NCBI GenBank assembly: GCA_050486285.1
Contig: JBJHCZ010000001.1
Location: 124,001 to 188,000 of the forward strand
Reading direction: 5' to 3'
Source of the DNA: JAITWN01 sp050486285
GTDB taxonomy: Bacteria; Pseudomonadota; Gammaproteobacteria; SZUA-140
DNA: 64,000 bases
Made by a program: the position numbers and the translations under genes. Shown piece after piece: positions 36,604-44,970 of the stretch. The first letter of the stretch is position 1. Every line of letters starts with the position of its first letter. Below the pieces are notes generated by a model. The model saw only the letters and a program-made list of their open reading frames with translations, searched no databases and was not told where the DNA came from.

Positions 36604-38364
36604 ATGACCCGTATCCAGATCAAGCGACGCGCGACGGCCGTGGGCGATGACGCGGCCTCGTCCCTGCCCGGCGAGCTGCACCCGGTATTGCGGCGCATCT
36701 ACGCGTCACGGCGGATCTCGCATCCCGCCGAACTCGAGAGTTCGCTCGATCGCCTGCACCCGCCCGAACTGCTCGGCGGCGTCGCCGAGGCCGCGGCGCT
36801 GCTGCACGAGCACATCGCCGGCGACGGCCGCATCCTCGTGGTCGGCGATTTTGATGCCGACGGCGCGACCAGCTCCGCGCTGGCGGTGCGTGCGCTGCGG
36901 ATGATGGGCGCGCGCGAGGTCGGCTACCTGGTGCCGAATCGCTTCGAATACGGTTATGGCCTGACGCCGGAGATCGTTGCGCTGGCCGCGCAGACGCGCC
37001 GGCCGGATCTGATCATTACCGTCGACAACGGCATCTCGAGCATCGAGGGCGTCGCCGCGGCGCGCGCGCACGGCATCCGCGTGCTGATCACCGACCATCA
37101 CCTGCCGGGCGCCGAACTGCCCGCGGCCGACGTCATCGTCAACCCGAACAGTCCCGGCGACGGCTTTCCGAGCAAGCACCTCGCCGGCGTCGGGGTGATC
37201 TTCTATGTGATGCTCGCGCTGCGGCGGCGATTGCGCGAGTCGGGCTGGTTCGCCGCGCGCGGTCTGCCGGACCCGAAACTGATCGAACTGCTCGACCTGG
37301 TCGCGCTCGGCACGATCGCCGATGTCGTCACGCTCGATCACAACAACCGGATCCTGGTCGCGCAGGGGCTCGGGCGCATCCGTCGCGGGCTTTGCAGCGC
37401 CGGTATCCATGCGCTGATCGCGGTCGCGAAGCGCAGTCCGGGGCGCATCGTCGCCGCCGATCTCGGTTTCGCCCTCGGACCGCGGCTCAACGCCGCCGGC
37501 CGCCTCGAGGACATGTCGCTCGGCATCGAATGTCTGCTGACCGACGACCCGGCGAGGGCGGAGGCGATCGCCGCCCGGCTCGACGAGCTGAATTTCGAGC
37601 GGCGCAAGATCGAGGCCGAGATGCAGAGCCAGGCGCTCGCCCATCTCGAGGACCCGTCATGGATCGAGGCGCTGGCGTCGTCATCGGTCAGTCTGTGCCT
37701 GTATCACGACGACTGGCACCAGGGCGTCATCGGCATCCTTGCCTCGCGCGTCAAGGACCGGGTGCACCGGCCGGTGATTGCCTTCGCGCCGGCGGGCGAC
37801 GGCGAGATCAAGGGCTCCGCGCGCTCGATCGCAGGGCTGCACATCCGCGATGCGATCGATGCCGTCGCCGCGCGTCATCCCGGCCTCGTGCCGAAGTTCG
37901 GCGGGCATGCGATGGCTGCGGGACTCAGTCTCAGGCGCAGTGACTTCGAGGCGTTCAGGGAGGCCTTCGAGGCCGAGGTCCGGCGTCATCTCGATCCGGC
38001 CGATCTGGCGGGCGTGATCTACAGCGACGGCGAACTCGCCGCCGGAGAGCTGTCGCTGGATCTCGCCGAGCAGTTGCGCGCCGGCGGGCCGTGGGGGCAG
38101 GGGTTTCCGGAGCCGGTGTTCGACGGCCGCTTCGAGGTTCGCGACTGCCGCGTCGTCGGTGAACGGCATCTGAAGTTCGTGCTCGCGCCGTCCGGCGCCG
38201 GCGCGCCGATCGATGCGATCGCGTTCAATGTCGGGGAGGCCTTCCAGCGCTTCGCCACCGGCGAGATCCACGTCGCCTATCGGCTCGATGTCAACGAATT
38301 CCGCGGACAGCGCAGTCCGCAACTGATCATCGAGCATATAACAGAAAAGGCCGGCGCCGACTGA
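36604..38364 (+). CDS. recJ: single-stranded-DNA-specific exonuclease RecJ
   Basis: A 586-residue 5'-3' ssDNA exonuclease of the DHH family used in recombination and mismatch repair. The motifs VVGDFDADGATSSALAVRAL, ITVDNGISS and ITDHHLPG (metal ligands) are in the first third, and the DHHA1 motif KFGGHAMAAGLSL is near residue 430. A C-terminal OB-like domain follows. The stop codon lies in the stem of a strong inverted repeat that terminates the opposing gene. Confidence 0.97.
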   Translation: MTRIQIKRRATAVGDDAASSLPGELHPVLRRIYASRRISHPAELESSLDRLHPPELLGGVAEAAALLHEHIAGDGRILVVGDFDADGATSSALAVRALRMMGAREVGYLVPNRFEYGYGLTPEIVALAAQTRRPDLIITVDNGISSIEGVAAARAHGIRVLITDHHLPGAELPAADVIVNPNSPGDGFPSKHLAGVGVIFYVMLALRRRLRESGWFAARGLPDPKLIELLDLVALGTIADVVTLDHNNRILVAQGLGRIRRGLCSAGIHALIAVAKRSPGRIVAADLGFALGPRLNAAGRLEDMSLGIECLLTDDPARAEAIAARLDELNFERRKIEAEMQSQALAHLEDPSWIEALASSSVSLCLYHDDWHQGVIGILASRVKDRVHRPVIAFAPAGDGEIKGSARSIAGLHIRDAIDAVAARHPGLVPKFGGHAMAAGLSLRRSDFEAFREAFEAEVRRHLDPADLAGVIYSDGELAAGELSLDLAEQLRAGGPWGQGFPEPVFDGRFEVRDCRVVGERHLKFVLAPSGAGAPIDAIAFNVGEAFQRFATGEIHVAYRLDVNEFRGQRSPQLIIEHITEKAGAD

Positions 38365-38385
38365 GCGTCAGTCGGCGCCGGCCTT
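38347..38385 (-). terminator. rho-independent terminator of the Sel1 gene, overlapping the recJ 3' end
   Basis: A perfect 18-bp stem (38347-38364 with 38368-38385) has a 3-nt loop. Read on the minus strand it is followed by TTTTCTGTTAT, so it fits an intrinsic terminator for the gene at 38400-38807. On the plus strand it contains the recJ stop codon and is not followed by a T-run. Confidence 0.75.
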
Positions 38386-38399
38386 CGTCGGCAGGGGCT

Positions 38400-38807
38400 T
38401 CAGCGTTGCGCGATCTGGTGCAGCGGGCCCTGGTCGAGCCGGCTCAGCCAGTGCGCGGCGCGTTTCTCGTCCTGCGGCAGTCCGAACCAGCCATGCTGGT
38501 AGGCGACCGCGAGGTATTCCTGTGCCTCGGGGACGCCGTTCTCGGCCGCGGCGCGGTAGAGCTGCACCGCGATCTTCTCATTCTGTTCGACGTGCAGGCC
38601 GGCGTGGTAGAGCAGCGCGAGATGGAACTGCGCGCGGCCATCGTTGCTGTTCGCGAGATGCGCCCAGTTCGCGGCCGCGGTCCGATAGTCGCCCTCGAGG
38701 GCGGCGTTGAATCCGGTTGCGTAGGGGTCGGCGGCCGCCGCATGGGTGAAGGCCAGCGACAGGGCCAGCAGGGCGCCGCGTACAGCAGTTCGGGTCGGGA
38801 TTTTCAT
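38400..38807 (-). CDS. secreted Sel1-repeat (TPR-like) protein
   Basis: A 135-residue protein with a signal peptide (hydrophobic RGALLALSLAFTHAAAA, likely cleaved before DPYATG). Two to three Sel1-like helical repeats follow, for example RAQFHLALLYHAGLHVEQN and PEAQEYLAVAYQHGWFGLP. Such proteins are periplasmic scaffolds for protein contacts. GGAGA precedes the ATG at 38807. It is a single-gene unit ended by the terminator at 38347-38385. Its specific role cannot be inferred. Confidence 0.8.
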   Translation of the reverse strand: MKIPTRTAVRGALLALSLAFTHAAAADPYATGFNAALEGDYRTAAANWAHLANSNDGRAQFHLALLYHAGLHVEQNEKIAVQLYRAAAENGVPEAQEYLAVAYQHGWFGLPQDEKRAAHWLSRLDQGPLHQIAQR

Positions 38808-38943
38808 GAGGGTTCTCCGGTTTCGGCCATGGGCGGGTCGCCTCGGCGCTCGCCGCTCGCACAGGCGCAGCGGCGGCGCGTGAGCCTGCTGCGCCCGATG
38901 CGCCTATTCTGGGACAGCGACGGGAGTGGGTCCGTGACCGCCT

Positions 38944-39786
38944 TCACACTCCCAGCGCGGCGGCGTGGTGGCGGAGGTGGTCGGCGATGAAGGTGGAGAT
39001 GAAGTAATAGCCGTGGTCGTAGCCGGCATGACGGCGCAGCCAGAGGGCCTGTCCGGCGCGGGCGCAGGCCTGCTCGAACAGTTCGGGTCGGAGTTCGCGC
39101 TCGAGAAACGGGTCGGCCTCGCCCTGGTCGATCAGGATCGTGCCGGGGAAGGTCCGGCGGGCGACCAGCGCGCAGGCATCGTTGTCGGCCCAGGCGAGGC
39201 CATCGTCGCCGAGATAACGGGAGAAGGCCTTCTGTCCCCACGGCACCGCCGACGGCGCGACGATCGGCGCGAAGGCCGAGACCGAGCGATAGGACTCCGG
39301 GTGCCTGAGCGCGATCGTCAGCGCCCCGTGCCCGCCCATCGAATGTCCGAAGATGGCGGCGCGCGCGCCATCGACCGGAAAGTGGCGGGCGATCAGCTCC
39401 GGGAGTTCGCGGCTCGCGTAGTGATCCATGCGGAAGCGGTCGCGCCACGGTGGGCGGGTCGCGTCGAGCCAGAAACCGGCCCCCTCGCCGAAGTCCCAGT
39501 CATCGGTCGCCCCGACATAGCCGGTGTCGCGCGGACTGGTGTCGGGCGCGACCAGCGCGATCCCGAGTTCGGCGGCGAGACGTTGCGCGCCGGCCTTGAT
39601 CATGAAGGTCTCCTCGGTGCAGGTCAGGCCGGCGAGGTAGTACAGCACCGGCGGTCGCTGTCGTTCGGCCTCCGGCGGGAGGAACACCGAGAAGCGCATC
39701 GGTCCGCCGCAGGCGGCGGATTCATGCCGGTAGAAGCCCTGCACGCCGCCGAAGCAGCGGTGCTGGCTGACGGTTTCCAGCGCCAT
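38944..39786 (-). CDS. fghA: S-formylglutathione hydrolase
   Basis: A 280-residue alpha/beta hydrolase (esterase D family) that splits S-formylglutathione to formate and glutathione. The start MALETVSQHRCFGGVQGFY is typical. LAGLTCTEETF precedes the nucleophile motif FGHSMGGHGAL, and the catalytic histidine is likely in AGYDHGYYFI. Its ATG shares a base with the frmA stop (TGATG), so the two enzymes of formaldehyde oxidation are coupled. Confidence 0.95.
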   Translation of the reverse strand: MALETVSQHRCFGGVQGFYRHESAACGGPMRFSVFLPPEAERQRPPVLYYLAGLTCTEETFMIKAGAQRLAAELGIALVAPDTSPRDTGYVGATDDWDFGEGAGFWLDATRPPWRDRFRMDHYASRELPELIARHFPVDGARAAIFGHSMGGHGALTIALRHPESYRSVSAFAPIVAPSAVPWGQKAFSRYLGDDGLAWADNDACALVARRTFPGTILIDQGEADPFLERELRPELFEQACARAGQALWLRRHAGYDHGYYFISTFIADHLRHHAAALGV

Positions 39787-40895
39787 CAGTAGACGACCAC
39801 CGAGCGGATCGATTCGCCGGCATGCATCAGGTCGAAGCCCCGGTTGATGTCGTCGAGCGCCAGCGTGTGCGTGATCAGGCTGTCGATGTCGATGCGGCCG
39901 TCCATGTACCAGTCGACGATCTTCGGCACATCGGTGCGGCCGCGCGCGCCGCCGAAGGCGCTGCCGCGCCAGTTGCGCCCGGTGACGAGCTGGAACGGCC
40001 GCGTCGAGATCTCCTGGCCGGCGCCGGCGACGCCGATGATCACCGAGGTGCCCCAACCCTTGTGACAGCATTCGAGCGCCTGGCGCATTACCTCGACGTT
40101 GCCGATGCACTCGAAACTGTAGTCGGCGCCGCCCTGTGTCAGGTTCACCAGGTACGGCACGAGATCGCCGCCGACCTCGTTCGGGTCGACGAAGTCGGTC
40201 ATGCCGAATTTCTCCGCCAGCACGCGCCGCGTCGGGTTGATGTCGACGCCGACGATCTGCGCGGCGCCGGCAAGGCGCGCGCCCTGGATCACGTTCAGGC
40301 CGATCCCGCCGAGCCCGAACACGACGACGCGCGCGCCGGGCTCGACCTTTGCGGTCCAGATCACCGCGCCGATGCCGGTGGTGACCCCGCAGCCGATATA
40401 GCAGACCTTGTCGAACGGGGCATCCTCGCGGATCTTCGCCAGCGCGATCTCCGGGGCGACGATGACATTGGCGAACGTCGATGTGCCCATGTAGTGATAC
40501 AGCGGTTGGCCGTTCAGGGAAAAACGGCTGGTGCCGTCCGGCATGACGCCCCGGCCCTGGGTCGCGCGGATCGCCTGGCACAGGTTGGTCTTCGGGTTCA
40601 GACAGTATTCGCACTCGCGACACTCGGGGGTGTACAGCGGGATCACGTGATCACCCGGCTTCAGAGATTTGACGCCCGGACCGCACTCGACGACGACGCC
40701 GGCGCCTTCATGGCCGAGGATCGCCGGGAACAGGCCCTCGGGGTCGGCGCCGGACAGCGTGAAGGCATCGGTGTGGCAGATGCCGGTGGCCTTGATCTCG
40801 ACCAGCACCTCGCCGGCCTTCGGGCCCGCGAGATCGACGGTCTCGATGGTCAGCGGCTTGCCGGCGGCATGGGCGACTGCGGCGCGTACTTGCAT
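39786..40895 (-). CDS. frmA: S-(hydroxymethyl)glutathione dehydrogenase (class III alcohol dehydrogenase)
   Basis: A 369-residue zinc-dependent dehydrogenase oxidising the glutathione-formaldehyde adduct. The catalytic zinc site is in ATGICHTDAFTLSG and GHEGAGVV. The structural zinc cysteines are in PECRECEYCLNPKTNLC. The NAD-binding motif is VFGLGGIGLNVIQGA. The ATG at 40895 has GGGAGGT just upstream. A -10-like TATACT at 40938-40933 (minus strand) may mark its promoter, with a weak -35. It is the first gene of the two-gene unit with fghA. Confidence 0.96.
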   Translation of the reverse strand: MQVRAAVAHAAGKPLTIETVDLAGPKAGEVLVEIKATGICHTDAFTLSGADPEGLFPAILGHEGAGVVVECGPGVKSLKPGDHVIPLYTPECRECEYCLNPKTNLCQAIRATQGRGVMPDGTSRFSLNGQPLYHYMGTSTFANVIVAPEIALAKIREDAPFDKVCYIGCGVTTGIGAVIWTAKVEPGARVVVFGLGGIGLNVIQGARLAGAAQIVGVDINPTRRVLAEKFGMTDFVDPNEVGGDLVPYLVNLTQGGADYSFECIGNVEVMRQALECCHKGWGTSVIIGVAGAGQEISTRPFQLVTGRNWRGSAFGGARGRTDVPKIVDWYMDGRIDIDSLITHTLALDDINRGFDLMHAGESIRSVVVY

Positions 40896-41019
40896 GGGGA
40901 CCTCCCTCATGGCGGTGTTGGCGGATCGGGCCAGTATAACTGCCGACGCGACAGGACTCGATCGATCTGTAGTACAATCGCGTCTTCCGTTTATCGTGAA
41001 CTGTCTGTACGGCGAGACC

Positions 41020-42118
41020 ATGCTCGAACTGAATGCGCTGACTGCCCGGATCAAGGACATGCGAGCCCGCCTCGCTGACCTGAGGGGGTATCTTTGACTT
41101 CGATGCGAAGAATGAACGGCTGACCGAGGTCCGCCGCGAGCTCGAGGAGCCGTCGGTCTGGAACGACCAGAAGCGCGCCCAGGAACTCGGCAGAGAGCGC
41201 GCGCGACTCGAGGAATTCGTCGAGGGCTTCCTCCGCATCGACGAGGGCTTGCGCGACGCAGCGGGTCTGCTCGAGCTGATCGAGGCCGAAGACGATGCCG
41301 AGACCGCATCGGCGGTCGAAAAGGACATCGAAGCACTCGACAAGCAACTCGCCGCGATCGAGTTCCAGCGCATGTTTTCCGGCGAGATGGATCCGAGCAA
41401 TGCCTTCGTCGATATCCAGGCCGGTTCCGGCGGCACCGAGGCGCAGGACTGGGCCGAGATGCTGTTGCGCATGTACCTGCGCTGGGGCGAGGATCATGCT
41501 TTTAAATCCGAGATCATCGAGGCCTCGGCGGGCGAGGTCGCCGGCATCAAGAGCGCGACCGTGAAATTCGAAGGGCCGTATGCCTACGGCTGGCTGCGCA
41601 CCGAGACCGGCGTGCATCGCCTGGTGCGCAAATCCCCATTCGATTCCGGCAATCGACGCCACACCTCGTTCGCATCGGTGTTCGTATCGCCCGAGATCGA
41701 TGACGAGATCGAGATCGACATCAATCCGGCGGACCTCCGGATCGACACCTACCGCGCCAGCGGCGCCGGCGGCCAGCATGTCAACCGGACCGAATCGGCG
41801 ATCCGCATCACCCACGTGCCGAGCGGTGTCGTCGTCGCCTGCCAGAGCGACCGCTCGCAGCACAAGAACCGCGCGACCGCGATGTCGCAGCTGAAATCGA
41901 AACTCTACGAGCTGGAACTGAACAAGCGTCGCTCCGAGCAGCAGGCGCTGGAAGACAGCAAGAGCGACATCGGCTGGGGCAGCCAGATCCGCTCCTATGT
42001 GCTCGACCAGTCGCGCATCAAGGACCTGCGTACCGGCGTCGAGACCGGCAACACCCAGGCCGTGCTCGACGGTGACCTCGACCGCTTCATCGAAGCAAGT
42101 CTGAAGCAGGGTTTATAG
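41020..42118 (+). CDS. prfB: peptide chain release factor 2 (programmed +1 frameshift)
   Basis: Two overlapping frames, 41020-41094 and 41096-42118, joined by a +1 shift, give a 365-residue RF2, the E. coli length. The first frame encodes MLELNALTARIKDMRARLAD and then DLRGYL before the UGA. The second holds the codon-recognition motif SPF (KSPFDSGNRR) and the catalytic GGQ (SGAGGQHVNRT). RF2 recognises UGA and UAA. A -10-like TACAAT lies at 40973-40978 in the gap to frmA. lysS follows 8 nt later, the usual prfB-lysS pair. Confidence 0.97.
41083..41098 (+). promoter_or_regulatory. prfB autoregulatory frameshift site
   Basis: AGGGGG (41083-41088), TAT, then CTT TGA C (41092-41098) is the classic RF2 recoding signal. 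A Shine-Dalgarno-like element sits three bases before the slippery CTT, followed by the poorly terminating UGA-C. Low RF2 levels favour the shift and so raise RF2 synthesis. Confidence 0.96.
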
Positions 42119-42126
42119 GGAACCTC

Positions 42127-43617
42127 ATGAACGAACAGGAACAGGACGAGCAGGAACAGATCGCACAGCGCCGCGAAAAGCTGCGGGCGTTGCGCGAGCG
42201 CGGCAATGCCTTCCCGGTCGATTTCCGCCGCAATGCCGTGGCCGGTGAGCTGCATGCCGAATACGGCGACATCGACGCGGACCGGCTCGAGGCCGCGCCG
42301 CGCCGGGTCCGCATCGCCGGGCGCATGATGACACGCCGGGTCATGGGCAAGGCGGCCTTCGCGCATCTGCAGGACATGTCCGGGCAGATCCAGCTCTATG
42401 TCCAGCGCGACGTGGTGGCGGAAGAGGTCTATGCCGAGTTCAAGCGCTGGGATATCGGCGACATCCTCGGCGCCGAGGGCGTGCTGTTCCGGACGAAGAC
42501 CGGCGAGCTGTCGGTGCGCGTCGAGTCGATCCGGCTGCTGACCAAGGCGCTGCGCCCGCTGCCGGACAAGTTCCACGGCGTCGTCGACCAGGAGATGCGC
42601 TATCGCCAGCGCTATCTCGACCTGATCATGAACGAGCCGACGCGCGAGATCTTCCGCCGCCGCGTCGCGATCATCGACTTCGTGCGCCGCTTCCTGATCG
42701 ACCGCGGTTTCCTCGAGGTCGAGACGCCGATGATGCAGGTGATCCCGGGCGGCGCGACCGCGCGACCGTTCCGCACCCATCACAATGCCCTCGACATCCC
42801 GTTGTACCTGCGCATCGCGCCCGAGCTGTATCTGAAGCGCCTGGTCGTCGGCGGTTTCGAGCGGGTATTCGAGATCAATCGCAATTTCCGCAACGAGGGC
42901 CTGTCGACCCGTCACAATCCCGAGTTCACGATGGTCGAGTTCTACCAGGCCTATGCCGATTACCGCGAGCTGATGGACCTGACCGAGGTGATGTTCCGCG
43001 AACTCGCCGAATCAGTGCTCGGTACGACGACGCTCGAATACCAGGGCGGCCGTATCGATTTCGGCCGGCCGTTCACGCGCATGACCGTCGCCGAGTCGAT
43101 CCTGCGCTTCAATCCGGATATTCCGGCTTCGCAACTGCGTGACCATGACGCGCTCGTCGACCTCGCGCACCGGCACGGGATTGCGGTCAGAGACGGCTGG
43201 GGCATCGGCAAGCTGCAGATCGAACTGTTCGAGAAGACCGTCGAGGATCGCCTGCTCGATCCGACCTTCATCACCGCGTATCCGACCGAGGTTTCGCCAC
43301 TGGCGCGGCGCAATGATGACGACCCCGACATCACGGATCGATTCGAGTTGTTCGTCGGCGGCCGCGAGATCGCCAATGGCTTCAACGAGCTGAACGACGC
43401 CGAGGACCAGGCCGCGCGCTTCCGCGAACAGATCCGGGCGCGCGAGGCCGGCGACGAGGAGGCGATGCACTTCGATGCCGATTACATCCGCGCCCTCGAA
43501 CACGGCATGCCGCCGACCGCCGGCGAAGGCATCGGCATCGATCGCCTGGTCATGCTCCTCACCGACTCCCCGTCAATCCGCGACGTCCTGCTGTTCCCGC
43601 ATATGCGCCCGGAGTAG
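42127..43617 (+). CDS. lysS: lysine--tRNA ligase (class II)
   Basis: A 496-residue class II aminoacyl-tRNA synthetase. The N-terminal OB-fold anticodon-binding domain includes AGRMMTRRVMGKAAFAHLQD. Motif 2 is NRNFRNEGLSTRHNPEFTM-like at residues about 254-272, and motif 3 is GIGIDRLVMLLT near the C-terminus. It starts 8 nt after prfB. The repeat locus at 43636-44042 begins 18 nt after its stop. Confidence 0.97.
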   Translation: MNEQEQDEQEQIAQRREKLRALRERGNAFPVDFRRNAVAGELHAEYGDIDADRLEAAPRRVRIAGRMMTRRVMGKAAFAHLQDMSGQIQLYVQRDVVAEEVYAEFKRWDIGDILGAEGVLFRTKTGELSVRVESIRLLTKALRPLPDKFHGVVDQEMRYRQRYLDLIMNEPTREIFRRRVAIIDFVRRFLIDRGFLEVETPMMQVIPGGATARPFRTHHNALDIPLYLRIAPELYLKRLVVGGFERVFEINRNFRNEGLSTRHNPEFTMVEFYQAYADYRELMDLTEVMFRELAESVLGTTTLEYQGGRIDFGRPFTRMTVAESILRFNPDIPASQLRDHDALVDLAHRHGIAVRDGWGIGKLQIELFEKTVEDRLLDPTFITAYPTEVSPLARRNDDDPDITDRFELFVGGREIANGFNELNDAEDQAARFREQIRAREAGDEEAMHFDADYIRALEHGMPPTAGEGIGIDRLVMLLTDSPSIRDVLLFPHMRPE

Positions 43618-43693
43618 GGCGTCCGGTCGGGCCGGTGTGCGCCGCCGGCTGACCGGTCTCTGCCACCGGTCGGCGAGTCTTTGCCACCGGGTC

Positions 43694-43804
43694 GGCGGCC
43701 GCGCCCCGGCTCACGGGCCATGACACGCGTAAATACATCCCTGTAGCTCACCGCCGCATCCCTGCGGCGGAAGGTCATGGCCCGTGAGCCGGGGCGCGAC
43801 CGCC
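43694..43804. repeat. palindromic repeat family 1, copy E (reverse core)
   Basis: Arms of 31 nt at 43694-43724 and 43774-43804 have one mismatch (left arm contains CGCCCCGGCTCACGGGCCAT). The 49-nt core (43725-43773), read on the minus strand, begins CTTCCGCCGCAGGGATGCGG and ends GATGTATTTACGCGT. Arms are unrelated to those of A, C, D and F beyond the closing GAC/GTC. Confidence 0.9.
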
Positions 43805-43829
43805 TGTGTTCGTGGTACGCGTCAAACTG
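43803..43829. repeat. possible relic of a family 1 arm and core edge
   Basis: CCTGTGTTC-GTGGTACGCGT-CAAAC here resembles the left-arm and core junction of copy A (CCTGTGTTC-AGGACACGCGT-GAATAC at 4985-5010). There is no matching right arm, so it may be a decayed or partial copy between E and F. Short similarity; low confidence. Confidence 0.35.
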
Positions 43830-43883
43830 TTTCGTACGGGCGAGATTCGCCGGGCAGAATGCGAGGGTAACTCTACTGTCACA

Positions 43884-43996
43884 GGTCGTCGTGGTCAGCC
43901 TGCCCTTGCCGTGACCTTCGGCCGCAGGGATGCGGCCGTGAGCTACAGGGACGTATTCACGCGTGTCACGGCAAGGGCAGGCTGACCACGACGACC
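43884..43996. repeat. palindromic repeat family 1, copy F (forward core)
   Basis: Perfect 32-nt arms at 43884-43915 and 43965-43996 (left arm contains GTGGTCAGCCTGCCCTTGCC) enclose the 49-nt core 43916-43964, beginning CTTCGGCCGCAGGGATGCGG and ending GGGACGTATTCACGCGT. The core differs from that of copy A by one base, but the arms are wholly different. Confidence 0.92.
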
Positions 43997-44057
43997 GGCC
44001 CGGTGGCAGAGACAGACATACCGGTCAGCCCGGTGGCGCACAGCGGACGGATCAGGC

Positions 44058-44909
44058 TTATCCCGCCAGCAGCCGCTTGATCTCGTTGATCTGCTCGCGG
44101 GCGTTCTTCATGACTTCTATGCTTTGTTCCGGGCTCAGCGCGAGGCGCTCGAAGGCGGGAATCGTGGACCAGTCGAGGCGGGTGTGGGGGTGGTCGGTGC
44201 CGACGTGGCTCAGCAGGTTCGCGACGATGACGACGTCGGTGTAGTCGGCGGGCGCTTCCGTGATCCGCTGCAGATTCTCGTGTTCGCCGGCGACTGTGAC
44301 CATCTCCGGCGCAAACTTCCACGCGCGCAGTACCAGCGCGCCGACACGCGGGTGCAGCACCTCGAGCAGACGGTTCAGTCGCGCCTCGTTCTCGTTGAAA
44401 TCCGACAGCATCTCCGAGTATTCGATGATCGGCAGCTTGCCGATGTCATGGATCAGCCCGGCCAGCATCGCCTCATCGGGGTTCAGCGCGGTGCAGCGCG
44501 CGCAGACCACATAGCTCAGCGCGGCAACCACCATCCCGTGTTCGCGGATGCGCGCCAGGTAGCGGCGCTTGAACGGCGACGCCAGCTTGTCCTGGTAGAT
44601 CTGTTCCATCGCGAGACTGGTCACCATGCTGCGCACGTTGGCGTTGCCGAGGCGGGTGACCGCGGTACGGATGTCCTCGATGGGGTGCTGGGCGCGGTAC
44701 AACGGACTGTTGACGGCGCGCAGCAGCCGCGTCGTCATGACCACGTCGGCGGTGATCGCGCGCGCGATCTGGACCGAGGTCGATTTCGGGTTGTCGAGCA
44801 GGCGGCGGGTACGGATCGCGATGTCCGGCAGCGCCGGCAGCACCAGGCGATTGGCCCGGATGTCGTCGACCAGGTCCTGCCAGAACTGTTCAATCTGGGT
44901 GGATGCCAT
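44058..44909 (-). CDS. HDOD domain signalling protein
   Basis: A 283-residue cytoplasmic protein. An HDOD domain spans about residues 20-215: LPALPDIAIRTRRLLDNPKS, ARAITADVVMTTRLLRAVNSPLY, then LAGLIHDIGKLPIIEY and LHPRVGALVLRAWKF. HDOD proteins resemble HD hydrolases but usually lack activity and act in signalling or motility control. No second output domain is present. GGAG is weak before the ATG at 44909. It lies 61 nt downstream of ygfZ on the same strand and may be co-transcribed with it. Confidence 0.88.
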   Translation of the reverse strand: MASTQIEQFWQDLVDDIRANRLVLPALPDIAIRTRRLLDNPKSTSVQIARAITADVVMTTRLLRAVNSPLYRAQHPIEDIRTAVTRLGNANVRSMVTSLAMEQIYQDKLASPFKRRYLARIREHGMVVAALSYVVCARCTALNPDEAMLAGLIHDIGKLPIIEYSEMLSDFNENEARLNRLLEVLHPRVGALVLRAWKFAPEMVTVAGEHENLQRITEAPADYTDVVIVANLLSHVGTDHPHTRLDWSTIPAFERLALSPEQSIEVMKNAREQINEIKRLLAG

Positions 44910-44970
44910 GTCTCTTGCTATCGACCCGGCAAGGGCCTTTATTGAGTCCGCAAGCGAGGCGCGGAGGGGG

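Larger units (their letters stand above)
43636..44042. repeat. outer inverted repeat enclosing repeat copies E and F
   Basis: The segment 43636-43669 is complementary to 44000-44042 apart from an 8-nt and a 1-nt insertion and one mismatch in the right arm. Recognisable blocks are GGCTGACCGGTCTCTGCCA on the left and GGTGGCAGAGA plus CCGGTCAGCC on the right. It brackets two family 1 elements with opposite core orientation. The 440-nt gap between lysS and the HDOD gene holds nothing else that I can identify. Confidence 0.75.
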
